DNA from: Paenibacillus qinlingensis
Lineage (GTDB): Bacteria > Bacillota > Bacilli > Paenibacillales > NBRC-103111
Reading direction: 5' to 3'
NCBI RefSeq assembly: GCF_013204845.1
Contig: NZ_JABMKY010000018.1
Location: 62,001-126,000 of the forward strand
DNA length: 64,000 bases
Of this stretch, positions 26,796-41,863 are shown one piece after another (the first letter of the stretch is position 1; each line of letters starts with the position of its first letter). A program made the translations under genes and the position numbers. The notes beneath the pieces are model-generated. The model did not search any database. It had not been told where the DNA came from and saw only the letters and a program-made list of their open reading frames with translations.

Positions 26796-26828
26796 AGAAA
26801 CCTGAGAATCGACTCAGGTTTCTTTGTT
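26796..26828 (+). terminator. Terminator of acpS
   Basis: AGAAACCTGAG and CTCAGGTTTCT form a perfect 11-bp stem with a 6-nt loop, followed by a short T-rich stretch. Confidence 0.88.
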
Positions 26829-26972
26829 GTACCAAGGTTTTCTTTGCCTCTTTTATGAAAGTTGGTATTTTTTTTTGAAGATAGCAAAAAAAGTTGAACG
26901 CGTGGAGCTTTGTTCATATACGCCCAGCTTGGTGCTGGCTAGTATTGTAGTAGTGAGAAAGGGGGGGATTAT

Positions 26973-26986
26973 TGAAAGCGATTTCA
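26973..26986 (+). promoter_or_regulatory. cre-like palindrome before the heparinase-like gene
   Basis: TGAAAGCGATTTCA is close to the CcpA-site consensus (one mismatch) and has TGAAA/TTTCA arms. It is about 60 bp before the gene start, consistent with catabolite repression of a polysaccharide-degrading enzyme. Confidence 0.45.
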
Positions 26987-27008
26987 ATATTATTGAGAAT
27001 CGGCCTGA

Positions 27009-32750
<5,742 letters not shown>

Positions 32751-32777
32751 CATGAATGGATAATTCAGGATGTCAGG

Positions 32778-32811
32778 GCTGTCCCCGAAGTCTTTCTTAT
32801 TCGGGGACAGC
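32778..32811 (+). terminator. Hairpin after the heparinase-like gene
   Basis: GCTGTCCCCGAA and TTCGGGGACAGC form a perfect 12-bp stem with a 10-nt loop. No good T run follows on this strand, so termination may be partial. Confidence 0.6.
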
Positions 32812-32840
32812 TCAATTATTGGAAGAATTTAGGAAGGCAA

Positions 32841-32869
32841 TTTACACGAATCATCCGATTTGTTAAGAT
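32841..32869 (+). promoter_or_regulatory. Possible promoter of the AraC regulator gene
   Basis: TTTACA and TAAGAT are separated by 17 bp, about 60 bp before the ATG at 32929. Confidence 0.4.
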
Positions 32870-32928
32870 AAATTAATACCATGAACTATTAAAACAACGA
32901 CATTTATGAGAAAAGGGAGGGGGAGGTT

Positions 32929-35136
32929 ATGAACAATATTCACCCGATCCTTTTCATCAGAAACATATCTCATTCTCTTTTTATACGGCTAATTGCCGGA
33001 TTTCTATGCATCGTTATCATCCTCGTTTCACTCACGTTCTATGCCATCTCCATTTCCAAAGAGAACGTCAGACAGGAAGTCGTCAAATACAATACGCTTA
33101 TGCTGAGCAATGCCAGGGACAGCTACGAAAAGCATTTGGATCTGATCCGCAAGCAGATGGTGCTGTTTTTTTTCAGTGAAGAAGTACAGCTCATGGCCAA
33201 AAAAACGAACTACGTCAATTTATCCCTCATTCAGAAAAGCATTACAACCTGGACAACCAATCCCTATCTCTTTATCGATAATATACTGTTTTATTCGAAG
33301 CGTGATGAGCTTGTTCTGGAGAAAAGCACGAGCACGAACGCCGATCTGATGTTCAACGTGTTTTACCGAAGCAACGAGTATCCGATTGAATTTTGGAGGC
33401 AGCAATTTACGGAGTCAGATTCGAGTCGGGTTTTACCAGCCGTCAATATAAGCAATTATATGTTCCGGGATCGTCCGCAACTGTTGGGCAAATTCATACC
33501 TATCGTAATTAAGAATCAGGAAAACTTGGATTTCTACATGGTTGTCTTTCTCGATGCCGCCAAAATGTACAAGGCTTTCCATCAAGGGATTAACGATTTT
33601 ATGATATACGACAGCGCCGGTATCACGATATTTAAGAGCGTCAATGAGGAGTCATTCAACGATTTCAAGGATTGGCAGAAAAAAGGGAACGCTTTCATTC
33701 AAGATGAGAAATATCACTTCCAGACAGTGGGAGATGGCACCGGATTTACGTATGTTGACCGCGTTCCCGTCGACCAGATTGCCAATCAAACGCGGTTGAA
33801 TGTGACGCTTGTCGTCATGATTGTGACTGCGATCACGCTGAGTGTCCTTTTCTCGTTCTTGTTCGCGGCACGCATCAACAACCCGTTGAAGAAAGTGATC
33901 GATTCGATTCGCCAAATGAATGACAATGTGCCGTTCCGTTCGAGTATCAAGGAGTTTAATATTATTAGCGATAATATTCAGGATAATCAACTGATCTTGA
34001 AGCAATTTTCGTTCATCAACCGAGTAAAGGCGATTCGAAATCAGAATCCCGACACGTTGAAGCAGGAATTCGTCAACAAGCCGTTTGTGCTCATCCTTTT
34101 TCAAATTCACGAAATGAGCGATGTGGACAACGTGCAAGCCGCTTTACTCCAGAACTGGCTGTACTATTGCAAAATATATATAGAAAGCCAGATCAAGCCT
34201 GCATTCGCTGATTCGCTTACCTTTCAAATTGAGCGCAATCAAATTTTGAGCCTCGTATACAGCGAACAATCAGCTGAAGTGCTTGAACTGCTCGTCCAAA
34301 TCAAAGACGTGTTCAATCACGACAAGGAGCATGCGCTTGTGACCATGGCGCTTACGCCGGTTTACTCGGATTTGGCTCAATTGACAAAAGCGTACGCAGA
34401 AGCACAGGAGCTGGTAGGAGAACGCCTGCTTAGCAACGAGTCGCAAATCATTCAAAAACGTATCACACAAGTAGCAATCGGGTTCTCGGCGGATCAAGAC
34501 AAAGCTTTCGCGATCCATTTGAAGGAAGGTAACACTTCACAGCTGCTTGAACTTATGGAACGAGTGTTTGGCAAATGGAAAGGCAAGGAACTGCCTGCCG
34601 CAGCTATGATGCGGTTTGCCGATTCGATGATCGGCAAAATCCGGAACACGATGCTTCCGAATCATCTCGATCCAGACAGGTTGGAGTCGATTCTCAGCAA
34701 AGCGGTTGAACGCATTCAGCGCTGTTCCACAGTACCGGAATTGGAACGCCTAATGCTCGAATGGGTGACACAGACGGCTGATGCGGTTCATGAGAAGAAG
34801 CAAGAGAAGTATCCTATTACGTCAATGGCTATTGATTACATCAATGAGCATTTGGCAGAGGAGATTTACCTCGACGTACTCGCAGATAAATTAAAGATGA
34901 GCAGTAGCTATTTATCGACGTATTTCAAGGCGAAGACGGGTAAGAACATCGTTGATTATATTAATGAAACCCGCATCGATAAAGCGACGGTGCTCTTAGC
35001 CGATAACCAGATGAAGATTCATGCTGTGTCGAAAGCTGTTGGATACCAGAACGTTGCATCGTTCAACCGCATGTTCAAGAAATATACGGGCGTCACGCCA
35101 AGCGAGTATCGGAAGAGGAACGAGATGTCTTCCTAA
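32929..35136 (+). CDS. Membrane-bound AraC family regulator with extracellular sensor
   Basis: 735 residues: a membrane segment near 15-37, an extracellular sensing region to about 290 (Cache-like), a second membrane segment (about 293-315), a linker, and a C-terminal AraC DNA-binding domain (EEIYLDVLADKLKMSSSYLS and VGYQNVASFNRMFKKYTG). There is no receiver or kinase domain, so signal and DNA binding are in one protein. GGGAGGGGGAGG precedes the ATG. By position it should control the importer that follows, and perhaps the heparinase-like gene, on sensing oligosaccharide outside the cell. Confidence 0.9.
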   Translation: MNNIHPILFIRNISHSLFIRLIAGFLCIVIILVSLTFYAISISKENVRQEVVKYNTLMLSNARDSYEKHLDLIRKQMVLFFFSEEVQLMAKKTNYVNLSLIQKSITTWTTNPYLFIDNILFYSKRDELVLEKSTSTNADLMFNVFYRSNEYPIEFWRQQFTESDSSRVLPAVNISNYMFRDRPQLLGKFIPIVIKNQENLDFYMVVFLDAAKMYKAFHQGINDFMIYDSAGITIFKSVNEESFNDFKDWQKKGNAFIQDEKYHFQTVGDGTGFTYVDRVPVDQIANQTRLNVTLVVMIVTAITLSVLFSFLFAARINNPLKKVIDSIRQMNDNVPFRSSIKEFNIISDNIQDNQLILKQFSFINRVKAIRNQNPDTLKQEFVNKPFVLILFQIHEMSDVDNVQAALLQNWLYYCKIYIESQIKPAFADSLTFQIERNQILSLVYSEQSAEVLELLVQIKDVFNHDKEHALVTMALTPVYSDLAQLTKAYAEAQELVGERLLSNESQIIQKRITQVAIGFSADQDKAFAIHLKEGNTSQLLELMERVFGKWKGKELPAAAMMRFADSMIGKIRNTMLPNHLDPDRLESILSKAVERIQRCSTVPELERLMLEWVTQTADAVHEKKQEKYPITSMAIDYINEHLAEEIYLDVLADKLKMSSSYLSTYFKAKTGKNIVDYINETRIDKATVLLADNQMKIHAVSKAVGYQNVASFNRMFKKYTGVTPSEYRKRNEMSS

Positions 35137-35182
35137 GAAAACGGATCTGCCATACGAGGATGGCGAGATCCGTTTTCTTTTT
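35137..35182 (+). terminator. Terminator of the AraC regulator gene
   Basis: GAAAACGGATCT and AGATCCGTTTTC form a perfect 12-bp stem and a run of T follows. Confidence 0.9.
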
Positions 35183-35335
35183 GATCAAGCGTGGCTTCGC
35201 GCGGAATATAAACGTTTTTATTAAACTGATATTATTTTTGGAAAACCGAAAAGTAATTGCAGACGAATGAGAACCGTTCATTTACCAGTTATCTTGGATG
35301 TCCTATGATAGCGTTGTCGGATAAGTTCAGGTAAA

Positions 35336-35349
35336 TGAGAGCGCATTCA
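35336..35349 (+). promoter_or_regulatory. Weak cre-like palindrome upstream of the binding-protein gene
   Basis: TGAGAGCGCATTCA has TGA/TCA ends and a GCGC centre but differs from the CcpA-site consensus at two positions. It lies 62 bp before the start at 35411. Confidence 0.25.
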
Positions 35350-35410
35350 TTATCTTGTATTGTTGGGGCATATCCATATTAAGAATTGAAAAAGGGACGG
35401 TGTATTTGAA

Positions 35411-36946
35411 TTGAGACGAAACAGTAACGGTAAGTACTATGCAATAACAGTCATCCTTACATCCGCTTTAATCACAGGTTGTTCTAGCAATGGCAACGAA
35501 ACGAATGGTTCATCTTCTTCGCCCAAGCCGAGCGCATCAGCAAGTACAGCTACGACCAAACCACTTGAAGCGGGAAGTTTCCGTATGTTGACGGAGCTCT
35601 CTCCTGGCTGGCCTGCCAAGCCGGATTGGCCTATATGGAAATGGGTAAAAGAAAAAACGAATATTACGGTCAAGCAGGAGACGCAGACGGGACCGGAATC
35701 GCTGGCACTTGCGATTGCATCAGGTGATATGCCCGACGTGTTCGCGCTTTATGTGGGCGATGCGCAGAAGTATGGACCACAGGGGGCATTCCTTGATTTG
35801 TCCAAGCATCTGGACAAGATGCCGAACGTCAAGACGTTCTTGGCCGCTCATCCCGATGTCGCCCAAAGGATGACGTCGCCTGGGGGAGAAATGTATCAGT
35901 TAATTAACGACGGCGCAGGTGCGGGCAACCAGATGGTTTGGTTTTATCGGAATGATATTCTACAGAAGAATTCACTCCAGGAACCTAAAACGTGGGATGA
36001 ACTGTACGATACGGCGAAGAAGCTGAAACAGGTTTATCCGGACAGCTATCCATTTGTCTTCCGTCACGGTTTGGGTACGCTCAATACGTTTGGGCCGGCA
36101 TTCGGCGTGTATCCAGGAATTTATGAAGACCAGGCTAGCGGTAAGATCAAGTATGGGGCGACTGATCCGAACTTCAAGAAAATGATCGAATACTTAAATA
36201 AATTCCATAAGGAAGGTCTCATACCACCGGATTGGCTTACGATGGACTACAAGGCTTGGACGCAGTTCATCACGACGAATAAGTCATTTATGACGGTTCA
36301 ATTTATCGGACAGATCGAAACAATGAATACACAGTTTAAGAACGGGGAGCATTTGAAATTCATGGCACCGCCAATCGGAGCCGGGGGCAAACCGTACCTC
36401 CCAAGAGGGAACTATGAAACGCTCGGATTTTCTGTTTCGTCCAAAACCAAAAACCTAGACGCGGTTCTCCGCTATCTTGATTTTACGTACTCCAAGGAAG
36501 GGACGGACGTTCTCAGCTGGGGGAAAGAAGGGGAGTCTTATACGGTCGATAATGGTAAAAGAAAAATAACCCCAACCATCAAAGAGGCTAACGAACTCCG
36601 CAAAGAAACGGGTATTATGACGGCGGGCACTTACGGTCAATTCGATTACAGTGCTGTCACGTCGATGAGCAATGAAAATGAAAAATACTCCTACGCAGAG
36701 GCGGCGAAGTATCAATTCCCGGTCACCAACGTCCTGCCAGCCTTGACCTCAGATGAAAAAAGCGCAATTATGACAACCGAAGAGCAAATAAACAAATATT
36801 ATGAAACGTCTATCGCCAAATTCATTTTGGGCGAAACGCCGTTGACGCAATGGGATACCTTCACTAGCGAGATGAATAAGCTTGGTTTGCAGAAGATGTT
36901 GGATGCTTACCAAAAGGCATTTGATCGGGTCAAAGTGAAAAAATAG
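35411..36946 (+). CDS. Extracellular solute-binding lipoprotein (family 1)
   Basis: 511 residues. The lipoprotein signal ends in LITGCSS with the lipidated Cys at residue 24, then a Ser/Thr/Pro linker and a binding domain rich in aromatic residues (WPAKPDWPIWKW near residue 65). It is the receptor of the importer completed by the two permeases downstream, most likely for oligosaccharides released by the neighbouring heparinase-like enzyme. TTG 35411 is the only start that keeps the signal peptide; its ribosome site (AAGGGACGG) is rather far. Confidence 0.9.
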   Translation: MRRNSNGKYYAITVILTSALITGCSSNGNETNGSSSSPKPSASASTATTKPLEAGSFRMLTELSPGWPAKPDWPIWKWVKEKTNITVKQETQTGPESLALAIASGDMPDVFALYVGDAQKYGPQGAFLDLSKHLDKMPNVKTFLAAHPDVAQRMTSPGGEMYQLINDGAGAGNQMVWFYRNDILQKNSLQEPKTWDELYDTAKKLKQVYPDSYPFVFRHGLGTLNTFGPAFGVYPGIYEDQASGKIKYGATDPNFKKMIEYLNKFHKEGLIPPDWLTMDYKAWTQFITTNKSFMTVQFIGQIETMNTQFKNGEHLKFMAPPIGAGGKPYLPRGNYETLGFSVSSKTKNLDAVLRYLDFTYSKEGTDVLSWGKEGESYTVDNGKRKITPTIKEANELRKETGIMTAGTYGQFDYSAVTSMSNENEKYSYAEAAKYQFPVTNVLPALTSDEKSAIMTTEEQINKYYETSIAKFILGETPLTQWDTFTSEMNKLGLQKMLDAYQKAFDRVKVKK

Positions 36947-36969
36947 ATAGAGCAGAAGAATCGAAATCG

Positions 36970-37008
36970 AAAGGGCCACGCATCCGATGAGTAGAGGCTG
37001 GGCCCTTT
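36970..37008 (+). terminator. Attenuator-like hairpin between binding protein and permease
   Basis: AAAGGGCC and GGGCCCTTT can pair across about 22 nt and are followed by GATTTTC. It probably lowers expression of the permeases relative to the binding protein. Confidence 0.5.
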
Positions 37009-37033
37009 GATTTTCTCGGGAGGAGGAAAGGGA

Positions 37034-37942
37034 TTGAAACTATCCATCTTTAGGCAGTTGAAGCGCGATCGAACCTTTATATTGCTTTTTACGCCGGTAT
37101 TGGTTTATTACATCATGTTCCGATACGTTCCGATGTTCGGGATCGTCGTCTCTTTCATGGATTATAACGTGTTCAAAGGCATTACAGGAAGCCCGTGGGT
37201 CGGATTGAAGTATTATAAGTTGTTCCTCGATAACAGGGATGCATTAGTCATTATCAAGAATACGATTCTCCTTGGAGCGTTCAAGCTCTTGTTCGGTTTC
37301 CCCGCACCTATTATTCTCGCGCTGCTGATGAACGAGCTTCGAAGCTCGATATATAAACGGTTTGTACAGACGGTCAGCTACCTGCCGCATTTCCTATCCG
37401 GGGTGGTCGTTTCGAGTATGATCGTGTTGATGCTGTCACCGAGCACGGGATGGATCAACCATGCGTTGCAAGCAATGGGACTGCCGGCCATCAATTTTTT
37501 GCAAAAGGCGGAATGGTTCCGCACGATCTACGTCAGTTCGGAGATTTGGCAACAGGTCGGCTGGGGCTCTATTCTTTTTCTCGCTGCCTTAACAACCATT
37601 GATCCACAGCTGTATGAGGCGGCCAAAATGGATGGGGCAAGCAGATGGAAACAAACGTGGAACGTCACATTGCCCGGTATTGCGCCGACAATTGTGATTA
37701 TGTTCATATTGCAAATTGGCCATGTGTTAGAAATCGGTTTTGAGAAAGTATTCCTGCTGTCCAATCCCGCTACATATGACACATCGGACGTCATATCGAC
37801 TTATGTATACCGCGTGGGGGTGCTTCAAGGGAGCTTCAGTTATGCCACGGCCATCGACTTATTCATGGGGGTCATCGGCTTCCTGCTCGTTTATACGAGC
37901 AATCAGATTAGCCGTAGACTGGGAGAAACCAGCTTATGGTAG
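37034..37942 (+). CDS. Carbohydrate ABC permease, LplB type
   Basis: 302 residues with six membrane segments and the EAA loop YEAAKMDGASRWKQTWNVTLP near residue 195. GGGAGGAGG lies before TTG 37034, which is preferred over the upstream in-frame TTG 37007. The next permease starts 14 bp after its stop. It is homologous to the permease at 17163. Confidence 0.92.
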   Translation: MKLSIFRQLKRDRTFILLFTPVLVYYIMFRYVPMFGIVVSFMDYNVFKGITGSPWVGLKYYKLFLDNRDALVIIKNTILLGAFKLLFGFPAPIILALLMNELRSSIYKRFVQTVSYLPHFLSGVVVSSMIVLMLSPSTGWINHALQAMGLPAINFLQKAEWFRTIYVSSEIWQQVGWGSILFLAALTTIDPQLYEAAKMDGASRWKQTWNVTLPGIAPTIVIMFILQIGHVLEIGFEKVFLLSNPATYDTSDVISTYVYRVGVLQGSFSYATAIDLFMGVIGFLLVYTSNQISRRLGETSLW

Positions 37943-37956
37943 GGGGGAATGAACAT

Positions 37957-38823
37957 ATGCATAAGCGAATTCGTTACTTTGACTGGGTTAACGTTCTTCT
38001 GATGGGAATACTCGTGTGCTCGATGCTGTTTCCCTTCATTCATATGGCAGCCGTTTCCATGAGTGCATCGGATTACGTCATTCGCAATGAAATTACACTG
38101 TGGCCAAAAGGCATTAATTTCGATGCCTATAGATCCGTACTGCAAGATAAACGCATCCTGATCGGATATAAAAACACGCTTATTTACGTAGTGCTCGGAA
38201 CGACGTTATCGTTGGTATTTACGATGATAGGTGCATATGCCTTGTCAAGAAAGGGTCTCGTATTCGGAAAAACACTCATGTTGCTCGTCGTATTCACCAT
38301 GTTGTTCACCGGCGGTTTGATTCCGACGTATCTCACGATGCGCAGCTATGGCTTGCTCGATACCATTTGGGCGATGGTGCTGCCTGGGCTCGTATCCTCT
38401 TGGTATTTGATCGTCATGCGTACGTTTTTCCAAGGTATTCCACGCGAACTCGAGGAATCCGGCAAAATCGATGGATTATCAGACCTTGGTATCCTGCTAA
38501 GGATTGTTCTTCCCTTGTCGAAGCCAGTCCTTTTGACCATCGCACTCTTCTACGCTGTGGGCATATGGGGGAATTTCTTCTCTGCACTTATCTACTTGCG
38601 GAATCCCGATCTGTTCCCGCTCCAGGTCATTGTTCGAAACATCGTGCTGATAGGTCAAGTTGGCGATGTGACGGTAAGCTCTGCGGTCGGAGAGGCGACA
38701 ATCGTGCTGGAGTCTTTAAAATATACAGTCATTCTTGTAAGTACACTGCCAATATTACTGGTCTATCCGTTTATTCAAAAGCATTTTACCCAGGGTGTGC
38801 TGGTTGGGTCGGTAAAAGGATAA
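37957..38823 (+). CDS. Carbohydrate ABC permease, YtcP/LplC type
   Basis: 288 residues, six membrane segments, EAA-type loop ELEESGKIDGLSDLGILLRI near residue 165 and the GSVKG end. The loop has Ser where most relatives have Ala. AGGGGGGAA precedes ATG 37957, preferred over ATG 37936. It pairs with the LplB-type protein just upstream. Confidence 0.92.
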   Translation: MHKRIRYFDWVNVLLMGILVCSMLFPFIHMAAVSMSASDYVIRNEITLWPKGINFDAYRSVLQDKRILIGYKNTLIYVVLGTTLSLVFTMIGAYALSRKGLVFGKTLMLLVVFTMLFTGGLIPTYLTMRSYGLLDTIWAMVLPGLVSSWYLIVMRTFFQGIPRELEESGKIDGLSDLGILLRIVLPLSKPVLLTIALFYAVGIWGNFFSALIYLRNPDLFPLQVIVRNIVLIGQVGDVTVSSAVGEATIVLESLKYTVILVSTLPILLVYPFIQKHFTQGVLVGSVKG

Positions 38824-38857
38824 ATTTTTAAGCGCAATGAAGGAAGGGGGGCAACGG

Positions 38858-39874
38858 ATGGTTGCAACATTTTGGAAGAGTAGTTTGGCAGAAATCGAAG
38901 ACGCCATAGGGCAGGTGAGGCTGGGGAAGCCGAGGGTGCTTGCCACCTCTGCAGGTGGAAGGGAGATTTATGTTGTCGAATACGGGGAGAAGGATGACTT
39001 CGGTCGGAAGGCGAACTACAGTTCGGCTTGCGGCGCGGGAAATCCAGAGCATTATGCACGTAAGGGGAAGGAATCCAAACCTGTTCTGCTTTTCGTCGGA
39101 GGCGTCCATGGCGGTGAGCTGGAAGGCATCGTCGCCGTCATGAACCTTATTCGGCTGCTCGAAACAGGGGAGGACTATCGAGGGAAGCGAAATGATTATA
39201 TTCGTGAGCGTGCCAGTCAATTTAGACTTCTTCTCATCCCCTGTATGAACCCGGACGGGCGAGCCAGGCTGCCGATCGATACGTTGATCGATGTGCCTTA
39301 TGAGAAGTTCGTCTATTATATGCAAGGAACTTGGAAAGACGGAACGCTCTGTTCATGGCCAGACTGCAAAGCCGTTCATCCGATTAAGGACGCTTCGGAT
39401 TACCTCGGCTCCTATTTTAATGATGACGGCGTCAATCTGATGCACGACAATTTCTTTGCCCCGATGGCGCGCGAGACGAGCGCATTGCTGGGTGTTGCGG
39501 ACGTGGAGGCTCCAGATTTCACGGTTCAGTTTCATGGAGGTGCGAATAGCGAGATTCATCTGTATCCGATCTATTTTCTCCCGCAATACGTCTTGCAAAA
39601 GCAGCAAGCCTTCAATCTGCAGCTTGCCGATGCCTATGCAAAGAAGGGACTTCCCTTTGCCCTTACCAATCAGCTTGCGCCAGATGCAGGAACCATTTCT
39701 TCCCCACCGTTTAACCTGACATCGGCCATCCATCACGTATGTGGAGGGATGAGCCTGACATTCGAATCCAACATGGGGCTTGCTGCACCTGGAACGAAGT
39801 TGACGGCTGATGAGATATTGGATAGCCACTTCGTGCTATTTGAACAAGCGTTCCGGTTTATGCATGCCAATTAG
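38858..39874 (+). CDS. M14 family zinc carboxypeptidase-like protein
   Basis: 338 residues, no signal peptide, so probably cytoplasmic. The M14 zinc set is visible: His and Glu in GGVHGGELEG (about residues 84 and 87), MNPDGRA, a third His in QFHGG near 226 and a possible catalytic Glu in TFESN near 303. M14 relatives include carboxypeptidases and deacylases of the AstE/AspA type. Following the importer genes by 34 bp, it may trim acyl or peptide groups from imported oligosaccharides; this is inferred from position. ATG 38858 follows GAAGGGGGG and is preferred to ATG 38837. Confidence 0.82.
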   Translation: MVATFWKSSLAEIEDAIGQVRLGKPRVLATSAGGREIYVVEYGEKDDFGRKANYSSACGAGNPEHYARKGKESKPVLLFVGGVHGGELEGIVAVMNLIRLLETGEDYRGKRNDYIRERASQFRLLLIPCMNPDGRARLPIDTLIDVPYEKFVYYMQGTWKDGTLCSWPDCKAVHPIKDASDYLGSYFNDDGVNLMHDNFFAPMARETSALLGVADVEAPDFTVQFHGGANSEIHLYPIYFLPQYVLQKQQAFNLQLADAYAKKGLPFALTNQLAPDAGTISSPPFNLTSAIHHVCGGMSLTFESNMGLAAPGTKLTADEILDSHFVLFEQAFRFMHAN

Positions 39875-39961
39875 GCATATATCATATTCTTAATTGGCAT
39901 TGTACATGTTTTGTCAGAGGATGTAGGATCGAAGAAGGTAACTGAAAGGGGATCCCATTCG

Positions 39962-41053
39962 ATGAAAGACATTCAGAGAAATATGGAGCAGCTTTTAGTC
40001 CGTATGGCCTGTGAGGGAAGAGAACGCGGAATTCAGCTTGCGGCATATTATCGCGGCGAGCTCATTGTAGATGCTTGGGCAGGCGTCGCGGACAGCCATA
40101 AGCAGGAACCTGTGAAAGCAACAACACTGTTTCCTGTGTTCTCTACAACCAAAGGAGTTGTGGCAACGGTAATCCATCTTCTTGCAGATCGCAATAAGCT
40201 AGATTATGACATGAAAATCAGTGAAATTTGGCCCGAATTTGGAGTTAACGGGAAAGAAAATGCCACGATCAGGCACGCGCTCAACCATACAACGGGAATT
40301 CCTCAGATGCCGGAAGGGATAGGGTTAGCGGATGTTGCCGATTGGGATACGATGCGTGACGGGGTAGCCAAGCTGGTTCCCCAATGGGCACCAGGGGAAC
40401 ACATGGAATACCATGCTATTACTTTTGGTTGGATTCTCGGGGAAATTGCCCAGCGTCTAGACGGTCGGTCGTTTGCCCGAATCATGAAGGAAGAAATTTG
40501 CGATCCACTGGGTATTGAGGATATGTACGTAGGAATCCCAGAGGATGTCGAGGCTCGTGTAGCAACCCTTGAGGAACCGGCCTATACTCAACCGAGTACA
40601 ACTGCTAGTGGGTCTCAAGCGATTCCATCTTGGATCTATCCACTTCATGAATGGATGAACAGATCCGACGCCAGGAAGGCGTGCATTCCTGCAAGCAACG
40701 GAATCATGACTGCGAAAGCAATTGCGAAGCATTACGCAGCTTTATTGCCTGGCGGGGTAGATGGCATACAACTGCTTCCCCCTGCACGAATGAAAATTGC
40801 CACGGAACCTTTAAAGCTGAAGGATGAAATGCCATTGTCCATGAGCATGGGATACCACGTAGGGGCTAAGGACTCCATAATGGGCTCTCGTTCATCCATT
40901 TTTGGGCATGGGGGATACGGTGGTTCCATTGCGTTTGCGGATCCGGACAACCATCTTGCGGTTGGGCTAGTTAATAATCTCTACTCCAAAAATGGAGCTG
41001 GATTTACGATTATTCAAGAATTAAAGAAGATGCTGGGGATTTCCATCGATTAA
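39962..41053 (+). CDS. Serine hydrolase, beta-lactamase class C / esterase type
   Basis: 363 residues of the penicillin-binding-protein-like fold. Catalytic motifs are Ser-x-x-Lys as STTK (Ser near residue 61), Tyr in MEYHAI near 150 and a late FGHGGYGGS that stands in for the KTG box. No signal peptide is seen, so it is a cytoplasmic esterase rather than a secreted beta-lactamase. GAAAGGGGA precedes ATG 39962; TTG 39911 is in frame but less likely. It may remove ester groups from imported sugar. Its end faces the ketone-body operon with only 8 bp between. Confidence 0.85.
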   Translation: MKDIQRNMEQLLVRMACEGRERGIQLAAYYRGELIVDAWAGVADSHKQEPVKATTLFPVFSTTKGVVATVIHLLADRNKLDYDMKISEIWPEFGVNGKENATIRHALNHTTGIPQMPEGIGLADVADWDTMRDGVAKLVPQWAPGEHMEYHAITFGWILGEIAQRLDGRSFARIMKEEICDPLGIEDMYVGIPEDVEARVATLEEPAYTQPSTTASGSQAIPSWIYPLHEWMNRSDARKACIPASNGIMTAKAIAKHYAALLPGGVDGIQLLPPARMKIATEPLKLKDEMPLSMSMGYHVGAKDSIMGSRSSIFGHGGYGGSIAFADPDNHLAVGLVNNLYSKNGAGFTIIQELKKMLGISID

Positions 41054-41061
41054 AATTGAAA

Positions 41062-41844
41062 CTACTGTGCCGTATAGCCGCCATCAATCACGATCGACTG
41101 GCCGGTAATTCCCCTAGCATGTTCACTCGATAAGAAAACAGCATATTCGGCAATTTCTTTCATATCGATGAGTCTGCGCTGCGGAACCAAAGGTAAAATA
41201 ACTTTCTCCAAGGCATCTTCAGGAGAAATGCGATGCAAATTCGCTAGATCCGCCAATTGGTCTCTTACCAAAACCGTATCCACGTATCCGGGACATAGCG
41301 CGTTTACCGTAATTCCGTCCGCTGCCGTCTCTAATGCAACAGCTTTAGTTAAGCCGATGACGCCATGTTTCGCGCTATTGTAAGCGGCTTTTCCGGCGAA
41401 CCCGACTAGTCCGTTAATGGAAGAGATATTGATAATTCTTCCGAATTGGCGCTTCTTCATGCCTGGAACGACTAACTTGGTCAAAACAAAAGGGGCTGTT
41501 AGCATGATTCGGATCATGCGTTCAAAGGTTTCGGTCGGAAAATGCTCAACCGGAGAAACAAATTGCATCCCTGCATTGTTAATAAGGATGTCGACACCTT
41601 CCCAACTAGCTTCGACGGCTTTGATCACGGAAGCGATCTCATTATCCGAAGTTACATCCATTTGAATCCCGTGGGCATCGAATCCTAACTCTCTAAGCGA
41701 CTCCGACGATTGCTCCACAGAGGCTCCGTCGATATCGGTCAGTATGACCGTGGCTCCTGTTTCAGCGAAGCGTTTTCCAATTTCGAATCCGATACCTCTC
41801 GCAGCTCCTGTTAGTAGAACGACAGGTTTGTTTGGCATAGGCAT
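41062..41844 (-). CDS. 3-hydroxybutyrate dehydrogenase (SDR family)
   Basis: 260 residues of the short-chain dehydrogenase family: NAD-binding TGAARGIG at about residues 12-19, NNAG, active-site Ser, and YNSAK with catalytic Tyr and Lys. The pattern LCPGYVDTVLVRDQ is typical of 3-hydroxybutyrate dehydrogenases. It would interconvert 3-hydroxybutyrate and acetoacetate, feeding the CoA-transferase and thiolase of the same operon. AGGGGGG precedes ATG 41844, better than the upstream ATG. It is the last gene of the minus-strand operon. Confidence 0.9.
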   Translation of the reverse strand: MPMPNKPVVLLTGAARGIGFEIGKRFAETGATVILTDIDGASVEQSSESLRELGFDAHGIQMDVTSDNEIASVIKAVEASWEGVDILINNAGMQFVSPVEHFPTETFERMIRIMLTAPFVLTKLVVPGMKKRQFGRIINISSINGLVGFAGKAAYNSAKHGVIGLTKAVALETAADGITVNALCPGYVDTVLVRDQLADLANLHRISPEDALEKVILPLVPQRRLIDMKEIAEYAVFLSSEHARGITGQSIVIDGGYTAQ

Positions 41845-41863
41845 GGCATGACCCCCCCTTAAG

